Below are positions 1-5,337 of a stretch of DNA of 6,856 nucleotides, in pieces. Source of the stretch: Actinomycetes bacterium (GTDB lineage: Bacteria > Actinomycetota > Acidimicrobiia > Acidimicrobiales > Palsa-688); NCBI GenBank assembly GCA_021816565.1, contig JAKAXN010000246.1, positions 1 through 6,856 on the forward strand. The letters run 5' to 3'. The notes below the pieces were generated by a model. It was not told the DNA's origin. It saw nothing but the letters and a program-made list of their open reading frames with translations, and searched no databases. The first letter of the stretch is position 1; each line of letters opens with the position of its first letter. A program made the position numbers and the translations under genes.

Positions 1-56
1 CCGTCGGCGGTCACGCCGTAGGGCAGGTTCTGCGGCCCGAATCCGCCTGTGGTCAT
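1..56 (-). CDS. fahA: Fumarylacetoacetase, N-terminal fragment (runs off the window)
   Basis: The minus strand reads ATG at 56-54 and encodes MTTGGFGPQNLPYGVTAD before the window ends. The FG-x-x-NLPYGV pattern is characteristic of the N-terminus of fumarylacetoacetase, which hydrolyses fumarylacetoacetate to fumarate and acetoacetate as the last step of homogentisate degradation. The start lies one base after the TGA stop of the dioxygenase gene (58-60). No Shine-Dalgarno is visible, so translation is probably coupled to the upstream gene. Only 18 codons are visible, so the call rests on this short motif plus the perfect pathway context. Another fumarylacetoacetate-hydrolase-fold protein is the main alternative. 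Confidence 0.72.
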   Translation of the reverse strand, partial: MTTGGFGPQNLPYGVTAD

Positions 57-57
57 G

Positions 58-1182
58 TCACAGGTTGCCGCGACGGGCCTGCTCGCGCTCGATTGCCTCG
101 AACAGGGCCTTGAAGTTGCCCTCCCCGAAGCCGTTGGCTCCCTCCCTCTGGATGATCTCCACGAACAGGGTCGGCCGGTCGGTCACCGTCTCGGTGAAAA
201 CCTGCAGCAGATACCCGCCGGAATCGACGTCCACCTCGATGCCGAGCCGCTGGAGCTCATCCCACGGAAGGTCGAACCCGCGTACCCGGGCCCGGGCGTC
301 CTCGTAGTAGGTGTCGGGCATGTCCAGGAACCGGACCCCCCGGCCCTGCATGGCCCCCACCGATCCGATGATGTCGGGGGTGGCCAGGGCGATGTGCTGC
401 ACCCCGGGACCCCGGTAGGCGTCCAGGTACTCCTCAATCTGGCTCTTCCTGAGCCCGGGCGCCGGCTCGTTGATCGGCATGACCACCCCCGTGCCGTTGT
501 GCACCACCGTCGAGCGGAGGGCCGAGTACCGGGTGGATATCTGATCGGCGTCGAAGTGGCGCATCTGGCGGAAGCCCAGCACCTCGCGATACCAGGCCAC
601 CCACTCGTCGAGACGCCCCTGCTCCACGTTGCCGACCACGTGGTCTACGGAGGCCAGGCCGACCGTGGCGCCGGCCGGCGTTCTCAGCAGCCGTTCCCCG
701 GTGAAGCCGGGTCCCCACCCGCCGTGCCAGTCGCTGCGGTCGACGAACAGGTGGCGGGTCTCGCCGTAGGTGGCGATGGCCGCGGTCGTGACCGAACCGG
801 CATCCCCGGCGACGCTGGCGGGGTCGGCGACGACCTCCGCCCCCTTGGCCGCTGCCGTCTCGACGGCCGCCAGAGCGTCACCCACCCTCCAGGCCAGGTG
901 GCGGATGCCGTCACCGTGGCGGCTCACGTGGCGGACTATCTCCCCGTCGGGGTCCAGGCCGGCGGTTACCACGAAGCGGACCTCCCCCTGACCCAGCACG
1001 TACGACACCCGGTCGGTGATCCCTGTCTCGGGACCGCCGTAGGCCACCACCTCGAAGCCGAACCCCGCCATCAGCCACGCGGCCACGGCCCGGGCGTTGC
1101 CCACCCACCACTCGAGGTGATCCCAACCGAGGATCTGCTCGGCGACGCTGGCGGAGGGGCGGGCGAGGGTGGTGTCGGCCAT
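58..1182 (-). CDS. hpd: 4-hydroxyphenylpyruvate dioxygenase
   Basis: This enzyme converts 4-hydroxyphenylpyruvate to homogentisate, the committed step of tyrosine degradation, using Fe(II) and O2. It has 374 residues, normal for bacterial members, and two vicinal-oxygen-chelate halves. The iron ligands are visible as H181 (in VDHVVGNVE), H263 (in GPGVQHIAL) and E342 (in LFVEIIQREG). Other family hallmarks are PINEPA (about 236-241), SQIEEYLD (247-254) and the C-terminal GFGEGNFKALFEAIEREQ. F329 in the LLQVFT segment argues for this activity rather than hydroxymandelate synthase. V341, just before the ligand E342, is commonly Phe in relatives. An in-frame GTG at 1191 would add three residues. 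I prefer ATG at 1182, which lies 6 nt after a possible -10 box; TAGGTG there could also act as a weak ribosome binding site. It is divergent from the Lrp-type regulator. Confidence 0.95.
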   Translation of the reverse strand: MADTTLARPSASVAEQILGWDHLEWWVGNARAVAAWLMAGFGFEVVAYGGPETGITDRVSYVLGQGEVRFVVTAGLDPDGEIVRHVSRHGDGIRHLAWRVGDALAAVETAAAKGAEVVADPASVAGDAGSVTTAAIATYGETRHLFVDRSDWHGGWGPGFTGERLLRTPAGATVGLASVDHVVGNVEQGRLDEWVAWYREVLGFRQMRHFDADQISTRYSALRSTVVHNGTGVVMPINEPAPGLRKSQIEEYLDAYRGPGVQHIALATPDIIGSVGAMQGRGVRFLDMPDTYYEDARARVRGFDLPWDELQRLGIEVDVDSGGYLLQVFTETVTDRPTLFVEIIQREGANGFGEGNFKALFEAIEREQARRGNL

Positions 1183-1188
1183 GCCATA

Positions 1189-1217
1189 CACCTACGCCGG
1201 GCCAGGACTTTGGTCAA
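1189..1217 (-). promoter_or_regulatory. Candidate hpd promoter
   Basis: On the minus strand TTGACC (1217-1212) is followed by a 17-bp spacer and TAGGTG (1194-1189). The -35 is near consensus; the -10 keeps TA but lacks the final T. Transcription from here would start close to the ATG at 1182, giving a leaderless or nearly leaderless mRNA. The TAGGTG could alternatively be a weak ribosome binding site for that ATG. Confidence 0.45.
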
Positions 1218-1248
1218 CACATGGGATGTGACATGAGCAGATTGCTCA
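1218..1248. promoter_or_regulatory. Two adjacent palindromes, probable Lrp-type operator region
   Basis: The gap between the divergent hpd and lrp genes holds TGAGCA-GAT-TGCTCA (1234-1248), a perfect 6-bp inverted repeat with a 3-bp spacer and 15 bp overall. Beside it is CACAT-GGG-ATGTG (1218-1230), a 5-bp repeat with a 3-bp spacer. A 15-bp palindrome is the usual size of an Lrp/AsnC dimer site, and these regulators often use several sites in a row. The first repeat would sit at about -41 to -27 of the regulator gene, where it could repress, and at about -52 to -66 of hpd, where an activator could bind. Binding by the neighbouring regulator is inference. Confidence 0.6.
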
Positions 1249-1260
1249 GCTACAGCCCGA

Positions 1261-1266
1261 TATAGT
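1261..1266 (+). promoter_or_regulatory. -10 box of a probable leaderless promoter for the Lrp-type regulator
   Basis: TATAGT matches the -10 consensus at five of six positions and ends 8 nt before the GTG start at 1275, so transcription should begin at or next to the start codon. No clear -35 hexamer is present at 16-18 bp, and no Shine-Dalgarno lies upstream of the GTG. The palindrome at 1234-1248 covers the -35 region. Confidence 0.55.
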
Positions 1267-1274
1267 GATCGATC

Positions 1275-1742
1275 GTGCAGGAGTACCGGCTGGACGGCAT
1301 CGATGAGCGCCTGATCGCCGCGCTGGCCGATTTCCCCCGGGCCGGGATGCTGCAGATCGCCCGGGAGGTGGGCGTGGCCCGCAACACCGCCCAGGCCCAC
1401 CTCGACCGACTGGTGCGCGAGGGGGTGGTCACCGGTTTCGGACCTGAGGTGGACCTTCGCCGGCTCGGCTACGCGGTGTCGGCCTTCGTCACGTTGGAGA
1501 TAGCCCAGGGCCGGGGCCCGGCCGTGGACCGGCACCTGGAGGCCATACCGGAGGTGGTCGAGGCCTACATGACCACCGGTTCGTCGGACCTGCTGTGCCG
1601 GGTGGTGGCCCGGGACAACGATCACCTCGGCCAGCTCATCAGCCGCATCGTCGATGTCCCGGGCATCGCCCGGACCACCACCTCCTTGATACTGGCCACC
1701 CGCATCGCCCCCAGGAGCCGGGAAGTGGTCCACGCCGGATAG
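1275..1742 (+). CDS. Lrp/AsnC-family transcriptional regulator
   Basis: This 155-residue protein has the size and layout of Lrp/AsnC regulators. The N-terminal helix-turn-helix is at about 8-50 (LDGIDERLIAALADFPRAG, then QIAREVGVARNTAQAHLDRLVREGVV split across the recognition helix). A ligand-binding RAM domain follows at about 66-143, with GYAVSAFVTLEI, the central VVEAYMTTGSSDLLCRVVARD and the closing TTSLILATRI. Such proteins form dimers to octamers and usually sense amino acids. Placed between hpd/fahA (divergent) and phenylalanine hydroxylase (same strand, 39 bp downstream), it most likely senses Phe, Tyr or a metabolite of them. The GTG start at 1275 has no Shine-Dalgarno but a TATAGT box 8 nt upstream. 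Family identity is secure; the ligand is inferred. Confidence 0.92.
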   Translation: MQEYRLDGIDERLIAALADFPRAGMLQIAREVGVARNTAQAHLDRLVREGVVTGFGPEVDLRRLGYAVSAFVTLEIAQGRGPAVDRHLEAIPEVVEAYMTTGSSDLLCRVVARDNDHLGQLISRIVDVPGIARTTTSLILATRIAPRSREVVHAG

Positions 1743-1781
1743 TCCTTTACAGGATCAGGTGCCGGTAGGAAGATTCGTTAC

Positions 1782-2666
1782 ATGGGATCGGGGTTCAACC
1801 GTTACTCTCCGGTGCGGACCACCACCGGCGGCCGGGTGACCGTCGAGCTGGCCGGTGATCATCCGGGGTTCACCGACCCCCGCTACCGGGCCCGGCGTGA
1901 CGATCTGGCCGGGCTGGCCGCCCGGTGGAGTCCCGGGGAGCCTCTCCCGGCGCCCGGCTACACCGACGAGGAGCACGAGGTCTGGGCCACCGTCTCGGCG
2001 GCCCTCGCGGATCTGCACGAACGTCACGCGTGTGGCGCCTTCCTCGCCGGCAAGGAGCAACTGGGGCTGCCGTCGGACCGGGTCCCGCAGCTGGCCGAGG
2101 TGGGGGAGCGGCTCCAGCCGGTCGGTGGGTTCCGGTACCTGCCGGTGGCCGGCCTGGCCCCGCTGTGGGACTTCTACGGATCGTTCGCCGAAGGGATCTT
2201 CTGGTCCACGCAGTATCTGCGCCACCCGTCGGTGCCGCTCTACACCCCCGAGCCGGACGTGATCCACGAGGTGATCGGCCACGCCAACCAGCTGGCCGCC
2301 CCCGGTTACGCCGAGATGTACCGGCTGGTCGGAGCGGCGGTCGGGCGCACCTGCAGCGACGACGCCCTGCGGTTCCTGTCCCACGTGTTCTGGTACACGA
2401 TGGAGTTCGGTGTGGTGCGCGAGCGCGGCCGCCTGAAGGCCTTCGGTGCCGGGATCCTCTCGTCGGTGGGGGAGACGGCCGCCTTCTCGGAGGTCGAGGT
2501 CCGCCCCGCGGACTTCCTGGCCATGGGGCGGGCCGACTACGACATCACCCGCTTCCAGCCGGTCCTGTACTGCTGGTCGTCACCGGCCGCGATGGAGGAC
2601 GGGCTGAGCAGCTTCCTGGCCTCGTTCGACGACTCCACCCCGGCCGCGCTCCGACGGGCCGGGTGA
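1782..2666 (+). CDS. phhA: Phenylalanine 4-monooxygenase (aromatic amino acid hydroxylase)
   Basis: The enzyme hydroxylates phenylalanine to tyrosine using non-heme Fe(II), O2 and a pterin cofactor. The iron triad is visible: H162 and H167 in PDVIHEVIGH, and E208 in HVFWYTMEFG. The YTPEPD segment (154-159) just before the first His and GAGILSSVGE (222-231) are also typical. At 294 residues it matches single-domain bacterial enzymes, which lack the N-terminal ACT domain of animal ones. The start ATG has AGGA at 1767-1770, a somewhat distant ribosome binding site. The gene lies 39 bp after the Lrp-type regulator and may be co-transcribed with it. It feeds tyrosine into the hpd-fahA branch transcribed the other way. 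No pterin dehydratase (phhB) is in the window. Tryptophan or tyrosine hydroxylase activity is unlikely given the context. Confidence 0.93.
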   Translation: MGSGFNRYSPVRTTTGGRVTVELAGDHPGFTDPRYRARRDDLAGLAARWSPGEPLPAPGYTDEEHEVWATVSAALADLHERHACGAFLAGKEQLGLPSDRVPQLAEVGERLQPVGGFRYLPVAGLAPLWDFYGSFAEGIFWSTQYLRHPSVPLYTPEPDVIHEVIGHANQLAAPGYAEMYRLVGAAVGRTCSDDALRFLSHVFWYTMEFGVVRERGRLKAFGAGILSSVGETAAFSEVEVRPADFLAMGRADYDITRFQPVLYCWSSPAAMEDGLSSFLASFDDSTPAALRRAG

Positions 2667-2669
2667 GGA

Positions 2670-3464
2670 CTACAGGCCGGTCCCGGTCCAGCTGATGGGC
2701 GGAGGAGTAACCACCGGGGCGCCCAGGTTGACGACGATCTGGGCGTGCTCGGTCAGTGGGATCTGGCGCAGATCGCCGCTCCACGGCACACCGTTGACGG
2801 TGGCGGTCACCTTGCCGGTGAACGAGCCGAGCTTCGTCGACGTGAGCGGGACGTGCCAGATGTCCATGAACTGGCCCAGCTGGAAGTTGCGGACCTCCGG
2901 GGACTCGATGTGGATGATCCCGTCCTGGGCGTGCACGTGCATCCAGTAGAGGCACTTGGTGCTGCCGTCGGCGAAGGGCCCCTGCGGGGTCTGGCTCACC
3001 TGGACCGTCGGGACCATGCCCACCCCGAGCGGGACCGAGTAGGGCTTGCCGTTGACGAAGAGGGCCAGGTGCACGTGGTGGTGGTAGACGAGCTGCTCGG
3101 TGCTGCTGCACTGGATGCCGTCGATGGTGGCGCCGGTGAGGCCGGCGTTGGCCGGGGCCAGCTGGGGCCCGGTCTCGAGCGGGACGTTCTCCGGACCGAG
3201 GCCGCCGTACACCTTGCTGCCGCTGGTCAGGCTGTAGTCAATGGCCGCCTGGTGGCGGTTGACCCCGCTCGACGAGCCGCCGCTGGAGATCAGGGCGATC
3301 ACCACGATCACGGCGATCACCACCACGCCGGCCCCGCTGTAGAGGTACTTGCGCGGGAACCCGCGGCTTCCCCGTTTGGTCGGCCGGTTGCGGGCTGGGC
3401 CGCCGCTCCTGCTGCGGGCGGATGCCGCCTTCCGGGGGGGAACCTTGTTCTGCTGCTCGGCCAC
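2670..3464 (-). CDS. Membrane-anchored extracytoplasmic protein with clustered histidines, unknown function
   Basis: The 264-residue product begins with a strongly basic, Pro/Gly/Ser-containing cytoplasmic tail (1-39). One hydrophobic span follows (about 43-60, GAGVVVIAVIVVIALIS) and then a Ser/Gly linker, so the rest should lie outside the membrane. The outer domain holds C119, the cluster HHHVH (128-132), C171 shortly before HVH (176-178), H185 in IIHIESPE, H204 and H240. It resembles a conserved hypothetical family I recall from Actinobacteria and related phyla; no function is known to me. Paired His clusters suggest metal binding and the two Cys a disulfide, both inferred. The GTG start has an excellent AAGGAG at 3475-3470, 5 nt upstream. 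Its stop lies 3 bp from that of the convergent hydroxylase gene, with no terminator hairpin between. Confidence 0.85.
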   Translation of the reverse strand: MAEQQNKVPPRKAASARSRSGGPARNRPTKRGSRGFPRKYLYSGAGVVVIAVIVVIALISSGGSSSGVNRHQAAIDYSLTSGSKVYGGLGPENVPLETGPQLAPANAGLTGATIDGIQCSSTEQLVYHHHVHLALFVNGKPYSVPLGVGMVPTVQVSQTPQGPFADGSTKCLYWMHVHAQDGIIHIESPEVRNFQLGQFMDIWHVPLTSTKLGSFTGKVTATVNGVPWSGDLRQIPLTEHAQIVVNLGAPVVTPPPISWTGTGL

Positions 3465-3491
3465 GGACGCTCCTTGACGGGGGGCTGGAAA

Positions 3492-3497
3492 ACTCTA
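3492..3497 (-). promoter_or_regulatory. Possible -10 box for the histidine-rich membrane protein gene
   Basis: TAGAGT on the minus strand (3497-3492) fits TANNNT and would start transcription near 3485, leaving about 20 nt of leader that includes the AAGGAG at 3475-3470. No convincing -35 is seen at 16-18 bp, so this is tentative. Confidence 0.3.
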
Positions 3498-3539
3498 GGT
3501 GAGCCCGAACCGAACCGGGGGGCGCCCCTGCGGGACCCC

Positions 3540-3568
3540 TTGGCGAACCGGTAGCCGGTTGCTACGAT
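3540..3568 (+). promoter_or_regulatory. Promoter with an operator-like palindrome in its spacer, upstream of the 44-residue microprotein
   Basis: TTGGCG (3540-3545), a 17-bp spacer and TACGAT (3563-3568) form a well-spaced sigma-70-type promoter with a predicted start near 3575. The spacer contains AACCGG-TAG-CCGGTT (3546-3560), a perfect 6-bp inverted repeat. A protein bound there would cover the space between -35 and -10. This is the classic position for a repressor, or for a MerR-like activator, though those usually have 19-20 bp spacers. The next gene downstream on this strand starts at 3649. Confidence 0.5.
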
Positions 3569-3610
3569 TCTCGGACAAGGTATGCGAAAGAACCGACCTC
3601 CAAGTCCACC

Positions 3611-3648
3611 GGGGGACTCCCTCCTGACATGCGGAGAGGAGGTCCCCC
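3611..3648 (+). promoter_or_regulatory. 5'-UTR hairpin sequestering the ribosome binding site
   Basis: GGGGGACTCCCTCC (3611-3624) pairs with GGAGAGGAGGTCCCCC (3633-3648) around the loop TGACATGC. The stem has 14 base pairs, with G3641 and A3637 bulged. The 3' arm contains the whole GGAGAGGAGG Shine-Dalgarno and ends at the base before the GTG start at 3649. No run of T follows, so it is not an intrinsic terminator. A second possible partner, GACCTCC at 3595-3601, is exactly complementary to GGAGGTC at 3638-3644. Translational control is inferred. Confidence 0.6.
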
Positions 3649-3783
3649 GTGATCGCTAGCGCATTCGTGCATCCGGTCTCGGCCACGCCTGTGGTCGCCG
3701 TCACCGGGATACTCCTCGTGGCAGCCGTGATGAGCGTGCTGTTCATGTCGTTCCTGTTCCACCGCCGGTCGGGTCGCCGCTAG
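3649..3783 (+). CDS. Small single-span membrane protein (44 aa), unknown function
   Basis: A GTG start preceded by a very strong Shine-Dalgarno (GGAGAGGAGG, 3633-3642, about 6 nt before the start) opens a 44-codon frame ending at TAG 3781-3783. The product begins MIASAFVHPVSATPVV, has one long hydrophobic segment at about residues 13-37 (including GILLVAAVMSVLFMSFLF) and ends in a basic tail, HRRSGRR. By the positive-inside rule the C-terminus is cytoplasmic. No family is recognised. The reasons to believe in it are the ribosome binding site, the well-formed promoter at 3540-3568 and a clean transmembrane profile, rather than homology. It is divergent from the histidine-rich membrane protein gene and convergent, 25 bp away, with the next gene. 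Confidence 0.65.
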   Translation: MIASAFVHPVSATPVVAVTGILLVAAVMSVLFMSFLFHRRSGRR

Positions 3784-3808
3784 ACCCGGACCGGCCCCGG
3801 CGCCCCGC

Positions 3809-4369
3809 TCAGCTCTCCAGCCAGAGGGGCGCCCGCTCCAGCAGGTACTGACTCACGGCCAGAGCCTTGTCGAAGGTGTCGCAGAGCAGTTCCTCCCCCG
3901 AGAGGACCCGGGCCAGCGACACCTGCTGGCGCGCCACGATGGTGATGCGTCGCTCAGCCGGGTCGGTGGCCGAGGCATAGCTGTCTATGGCCGACGACTC
4001 CAGGGGCAGCTCGATCCCGCCGATGCCGGCCAGGTCGATGGCCAGGCGCAGCAGGTCCGGACCCTTCGGCAGCGGGGGCAGGGCCCAGGTGAAGGTGAGG
4101 GGGAAGTGGAACTCGTCCGGCGGTTCCTCGCCCTCGGGCAGGTCCACGACCACGTCCTCGAAGGCCAGGAGCACCCGCGGGTCGACCTCGAGGGCCAGGT
4201 GCAGGTCCAGCGGGCCATTGCACGCGTCCTCCGGATGGAGGTCCACCTCCCACGCCTGGCGCAGGGAGTAGGTCTCCACGAAGTGCCGCTCGTCGTGGAC
4301 GTGGAACCCGTGGTCCACGGCGTGGTCCTTCAGCTCGGCCACGTAGCCTGCGACGTCGATGACCGCCAT
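3809..4369 (-). CDS. Acidic soluble protein of unknown function
   Basis: This 186-residue protein has no signal peptide, no transmembrane span and no motif that I recognise. It is acidic (DLPEGEEPPDEFHF around 76-89) and starts with a His-bearing stretch, DHAVDHGFHVHDERHF (15-30). An alternating hydrophobic pattern follows (LDLHLALEVD, 54-63; FPLTFTWALPPLP, 89-101) and the end looks helical, TFDKALAVSQYLLERAP. The coding frame is supported by third-position GC bias and by the absence of a credible ORF on the opposite strand. The ATG at 4369 has only a weak ribosome binding site, but TAGGGT (4384-4379) lies 9 nt upstream, consistent with a near-leaderless transcript. It is divergent from the phosphatase gene by 96 bp, so the two could share control. 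Confidence 0.75.
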   Translation of the reverse strand: MAVIDVAGYVAELKDHAVDHGFHVHDERHFVETYSLRQAWEVDLHPEDACNGPLDLHLALEVDPRVLLAFEDVVVDLPEGEEPPDEFHFPLTFTWALPPLPKGPDLLRLAIDLAGIGGIELPLESSAIDSYASATDPAERRITIVARQQVSLARVLSGEELLCDTFDKALAVSQYLLERAPLWLES

Positions 4370-4378
4370 CGGCCACAG

Positions 4379-4384
4379 ACCCTA
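4379..4384 (-). promoter_or_regulatory. Possible -10 box for the acidic protein gene
   Basis: TAGGGT on the minus strand fits the actinobacterial TANNNT -10 and ends 9 nt before the ATG at 4369. No -35 is recognisable, so it rests on the box and its spacing alone. Confidence 0.35.
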
Positions 4385-4451
4385 CCCGGCCGCCGTCGGG
4401 AGGCGGCGCTGGCCGGGGACCGGCGGTGCGGGCCGACCGGCGCCGGTCGGG

Positions 4452-4457
4452 TACCGT
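4452..4457 (+). promoter_or_regulatory. Possible -10 box for the phosphatase gene (leaderless)
   Basis: TACCGT fits TANNNT and ends 8 nt before the GTG at 4466, which has no Shine-Dalgarno. The surrounding sequence is almost pure G and C, so this TA step stands out. No -35 is seen. Confidence 0.38.
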
Positions 4458-4465
4458 CGGCGCCG

Positions 4466-5230
4466 GTGACATCAGCCGAACACGTTCTCGAGGTGCTCCA
4501 CGACGCTGCCGACGCGGTGCGCGACAGCCTTCAGGGGCTGCCCGACTGGGGCCCGTCGGGCAGCCGGCCGGGGCAGTATCTGAGCGACGTGGTGGCCGAC
4601 CGGGCCGCCCTGTCGGTGATCGAGCGAGCCGGGTTCGGGGCCTTCTCGGAGGAGTCCGGGGTCCACCATGGGGAGCGTCCGGTGCGGGTGGTGGTGGACC
4701 CGGTGGACGGGTCCACCAACGCGTCGCGCCGCCTTCCGTGGTGGGCCACCAGCCTGTGCGCCCTCGACGGCGGCGGCCCCCTGGCCGCAGTGGTGGTCAA
4801 CCAGGCGACCGGCACCCGCTTCGAGGCGGTGCGCGGCGGCGGCGCCCGCTGCGACGGACGGCCCATCGGGCCGACCGGTTGCGGGGCTATGGACCGGGCC
4901 ATCGTGGCCTTCTCCGGTTACCCGGACCGGTGGCTCGGCTGGGCCCAGTACCGCTCGCTCGGGGCGGCCGCCCTGGACCTGTGCGCAGTGGCGTGTGGCC
5001 AGCTCGACGCCTTCATCGACTGCGCGGCGGAGTCACTGGCCCCGTGGGACTACCTGGGCGGGATGCTCGTGTGCGCGGAGGCGGGTGCCCCGGTGGCCGA
5101 GGCGTTCGGGCGCGACCTGGTGGTGCGGGCCGGATCCGAGCGCCGCACCATCGTGGCGGCGGCCACCCCCGGCCTGCTGGAGCAGGCAGTAGCGGCCCGC
5201 CGGACCCTCGGATGCAACTCCGCGGAATAA
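4466..5230 (+). CDS. Inositol monophosphatase family phosphatase
   Basis: The 254-residue product is a Mg-dependent sugar or inositol phosphatase of the IMPase fold, of usual length. The metal-site motifs are all present: SEES (61-64, ligand Glu), DPVDGSTN (78-85, ligand Asp78 and Asp81) and APWDYLGG (192-199, ligand Asp195). RSLGAAALDLCAVACGQLDAF (163-183, split by GQ) is the typical C-terminal helix region. The substrate cannot be told from sequence: inositol-1-phosphate, histidinol phosphate, fructose bisphosphate and PAP phosphatases all share these motifs. The frame stays open upstream to 4106, but that stretch is antisense to the neighbouring gene. GTG at 4466, 8 nt after TACCGT, gives the normal family N-terminus. 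Its stop codon lies inside the AT-rich element of the following whiB7 promoter. Confidence 0.9.
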   Translation: MTSAEHVLEVLHDAADAVRDSLQGLPDWGPSGSRPGQYLSDVVADRAALSVIERAGFGAFSEESGVHHGERPVRVVVDPVDGSTNASRRLPWWATSLCALDGGGPLAAVVVNQATGTRFEAVRGGGARCDGRPIGPTGCGAMDRAIVAFSGYPDRWLGWAQYRSLGAAALDLCAVACGQLDAFIDCAAESLAPWDYLGGMLVCAEAGAPVAEAFGRDLVVRAGSERRTIVAAATPGLLEQAVAARRTLGCNSAE

Positions 5231-5264
5231 ATGGTTTGACGGCGCTGCCGTAGCCTGTTGTGAT
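5226..5264 (+). promoter_or_regulatory. whiB7-type autoregulated promoter: AT-rich box, -35 and -10
   Basis: In nearly pure GC surroundings, AATAAAT (5226-5232) stands exactly 3 bp upstream of TTGACG (5236-5241). A -10-like TGTGAT follows at 5259-5264 after 17 bp. An AT-rich element 3 bp upstream of the -35 is the known signature of WhiB7-activated promoters in mycobacteria, where the AT-hook contacts it while the iron-sulfur domain sits on the primary sigma factor. The gene downstream encodes such a protein, so this is probably its autoregulatory promoter. The AT-rich box overlaps the TAA stop of the phosphatase gene. The -10 is only a four-of-six match, so the exact start is uncertain. Confidence 0.65.
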
Positions 5265-5337
5265 GTAGGAGGTGGGGCGCGGCTCGGCCGCATCCCCCTG
5301 TTTCTCGGCTCTGACGACACCCCGAAGGGAGGCACCG

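Noticed and set aside
58..1182. Hydroxymandelate synthase instead of 4-hydroxyphenylpyruvate dioxygenase
   Set aside because: The active-site Phe in LLQVFT is kept, and the gene sits next to fumarylacetoacetase and phenylalanine hydroxylase, not antibiotic biosynthesis genes.
49..1236. Long plus-strand open frame (395 codons) opposite hpd
   Set aside because: It is antisense to a clear dioxygenase with all metal ligands and full-length family motifs; long antisense frames are expected at this GC content.
2745..3554. Plus-strand open frame (269 codons) opposite the histidine-rich membrane protein
   Set aside because: Its translation is low-complexity Ala/Gly/Val/Asp/His with no motif or ribosome binding site. 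The minus strand has a strong Shine-Dalgarno, a membrane span and conserved-looking blocks.
3575..3648. Known riboswitch class in the microprotein leader
   Set aside because: I could not match it to the consensus of fluoride, guanidine, SAM, ydaO-type or other aptamers that I know; only the hairpin and alternative pairing are reported.
3562..3762. Minus-strand His/Glu-rich 66-codon frame opposite the microprotein
   Set aside because: It has no ribosome binding site, while the plus-strand frame has a strong one, a promoter and a transmembrane profile.
4106..4465. N-terminal extension of the phosphatase by 120 codons
   Set aside because: The extension is antisense to the neighbouring gene and unlike the family; GTG 4466 gives the normal length.
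5263..5268. Start-stop mini ORF (ATG TAG)
   Set aside because: It lies at or before the expected transcription start and overlaps the -10 region, so it is probably not transcribed.
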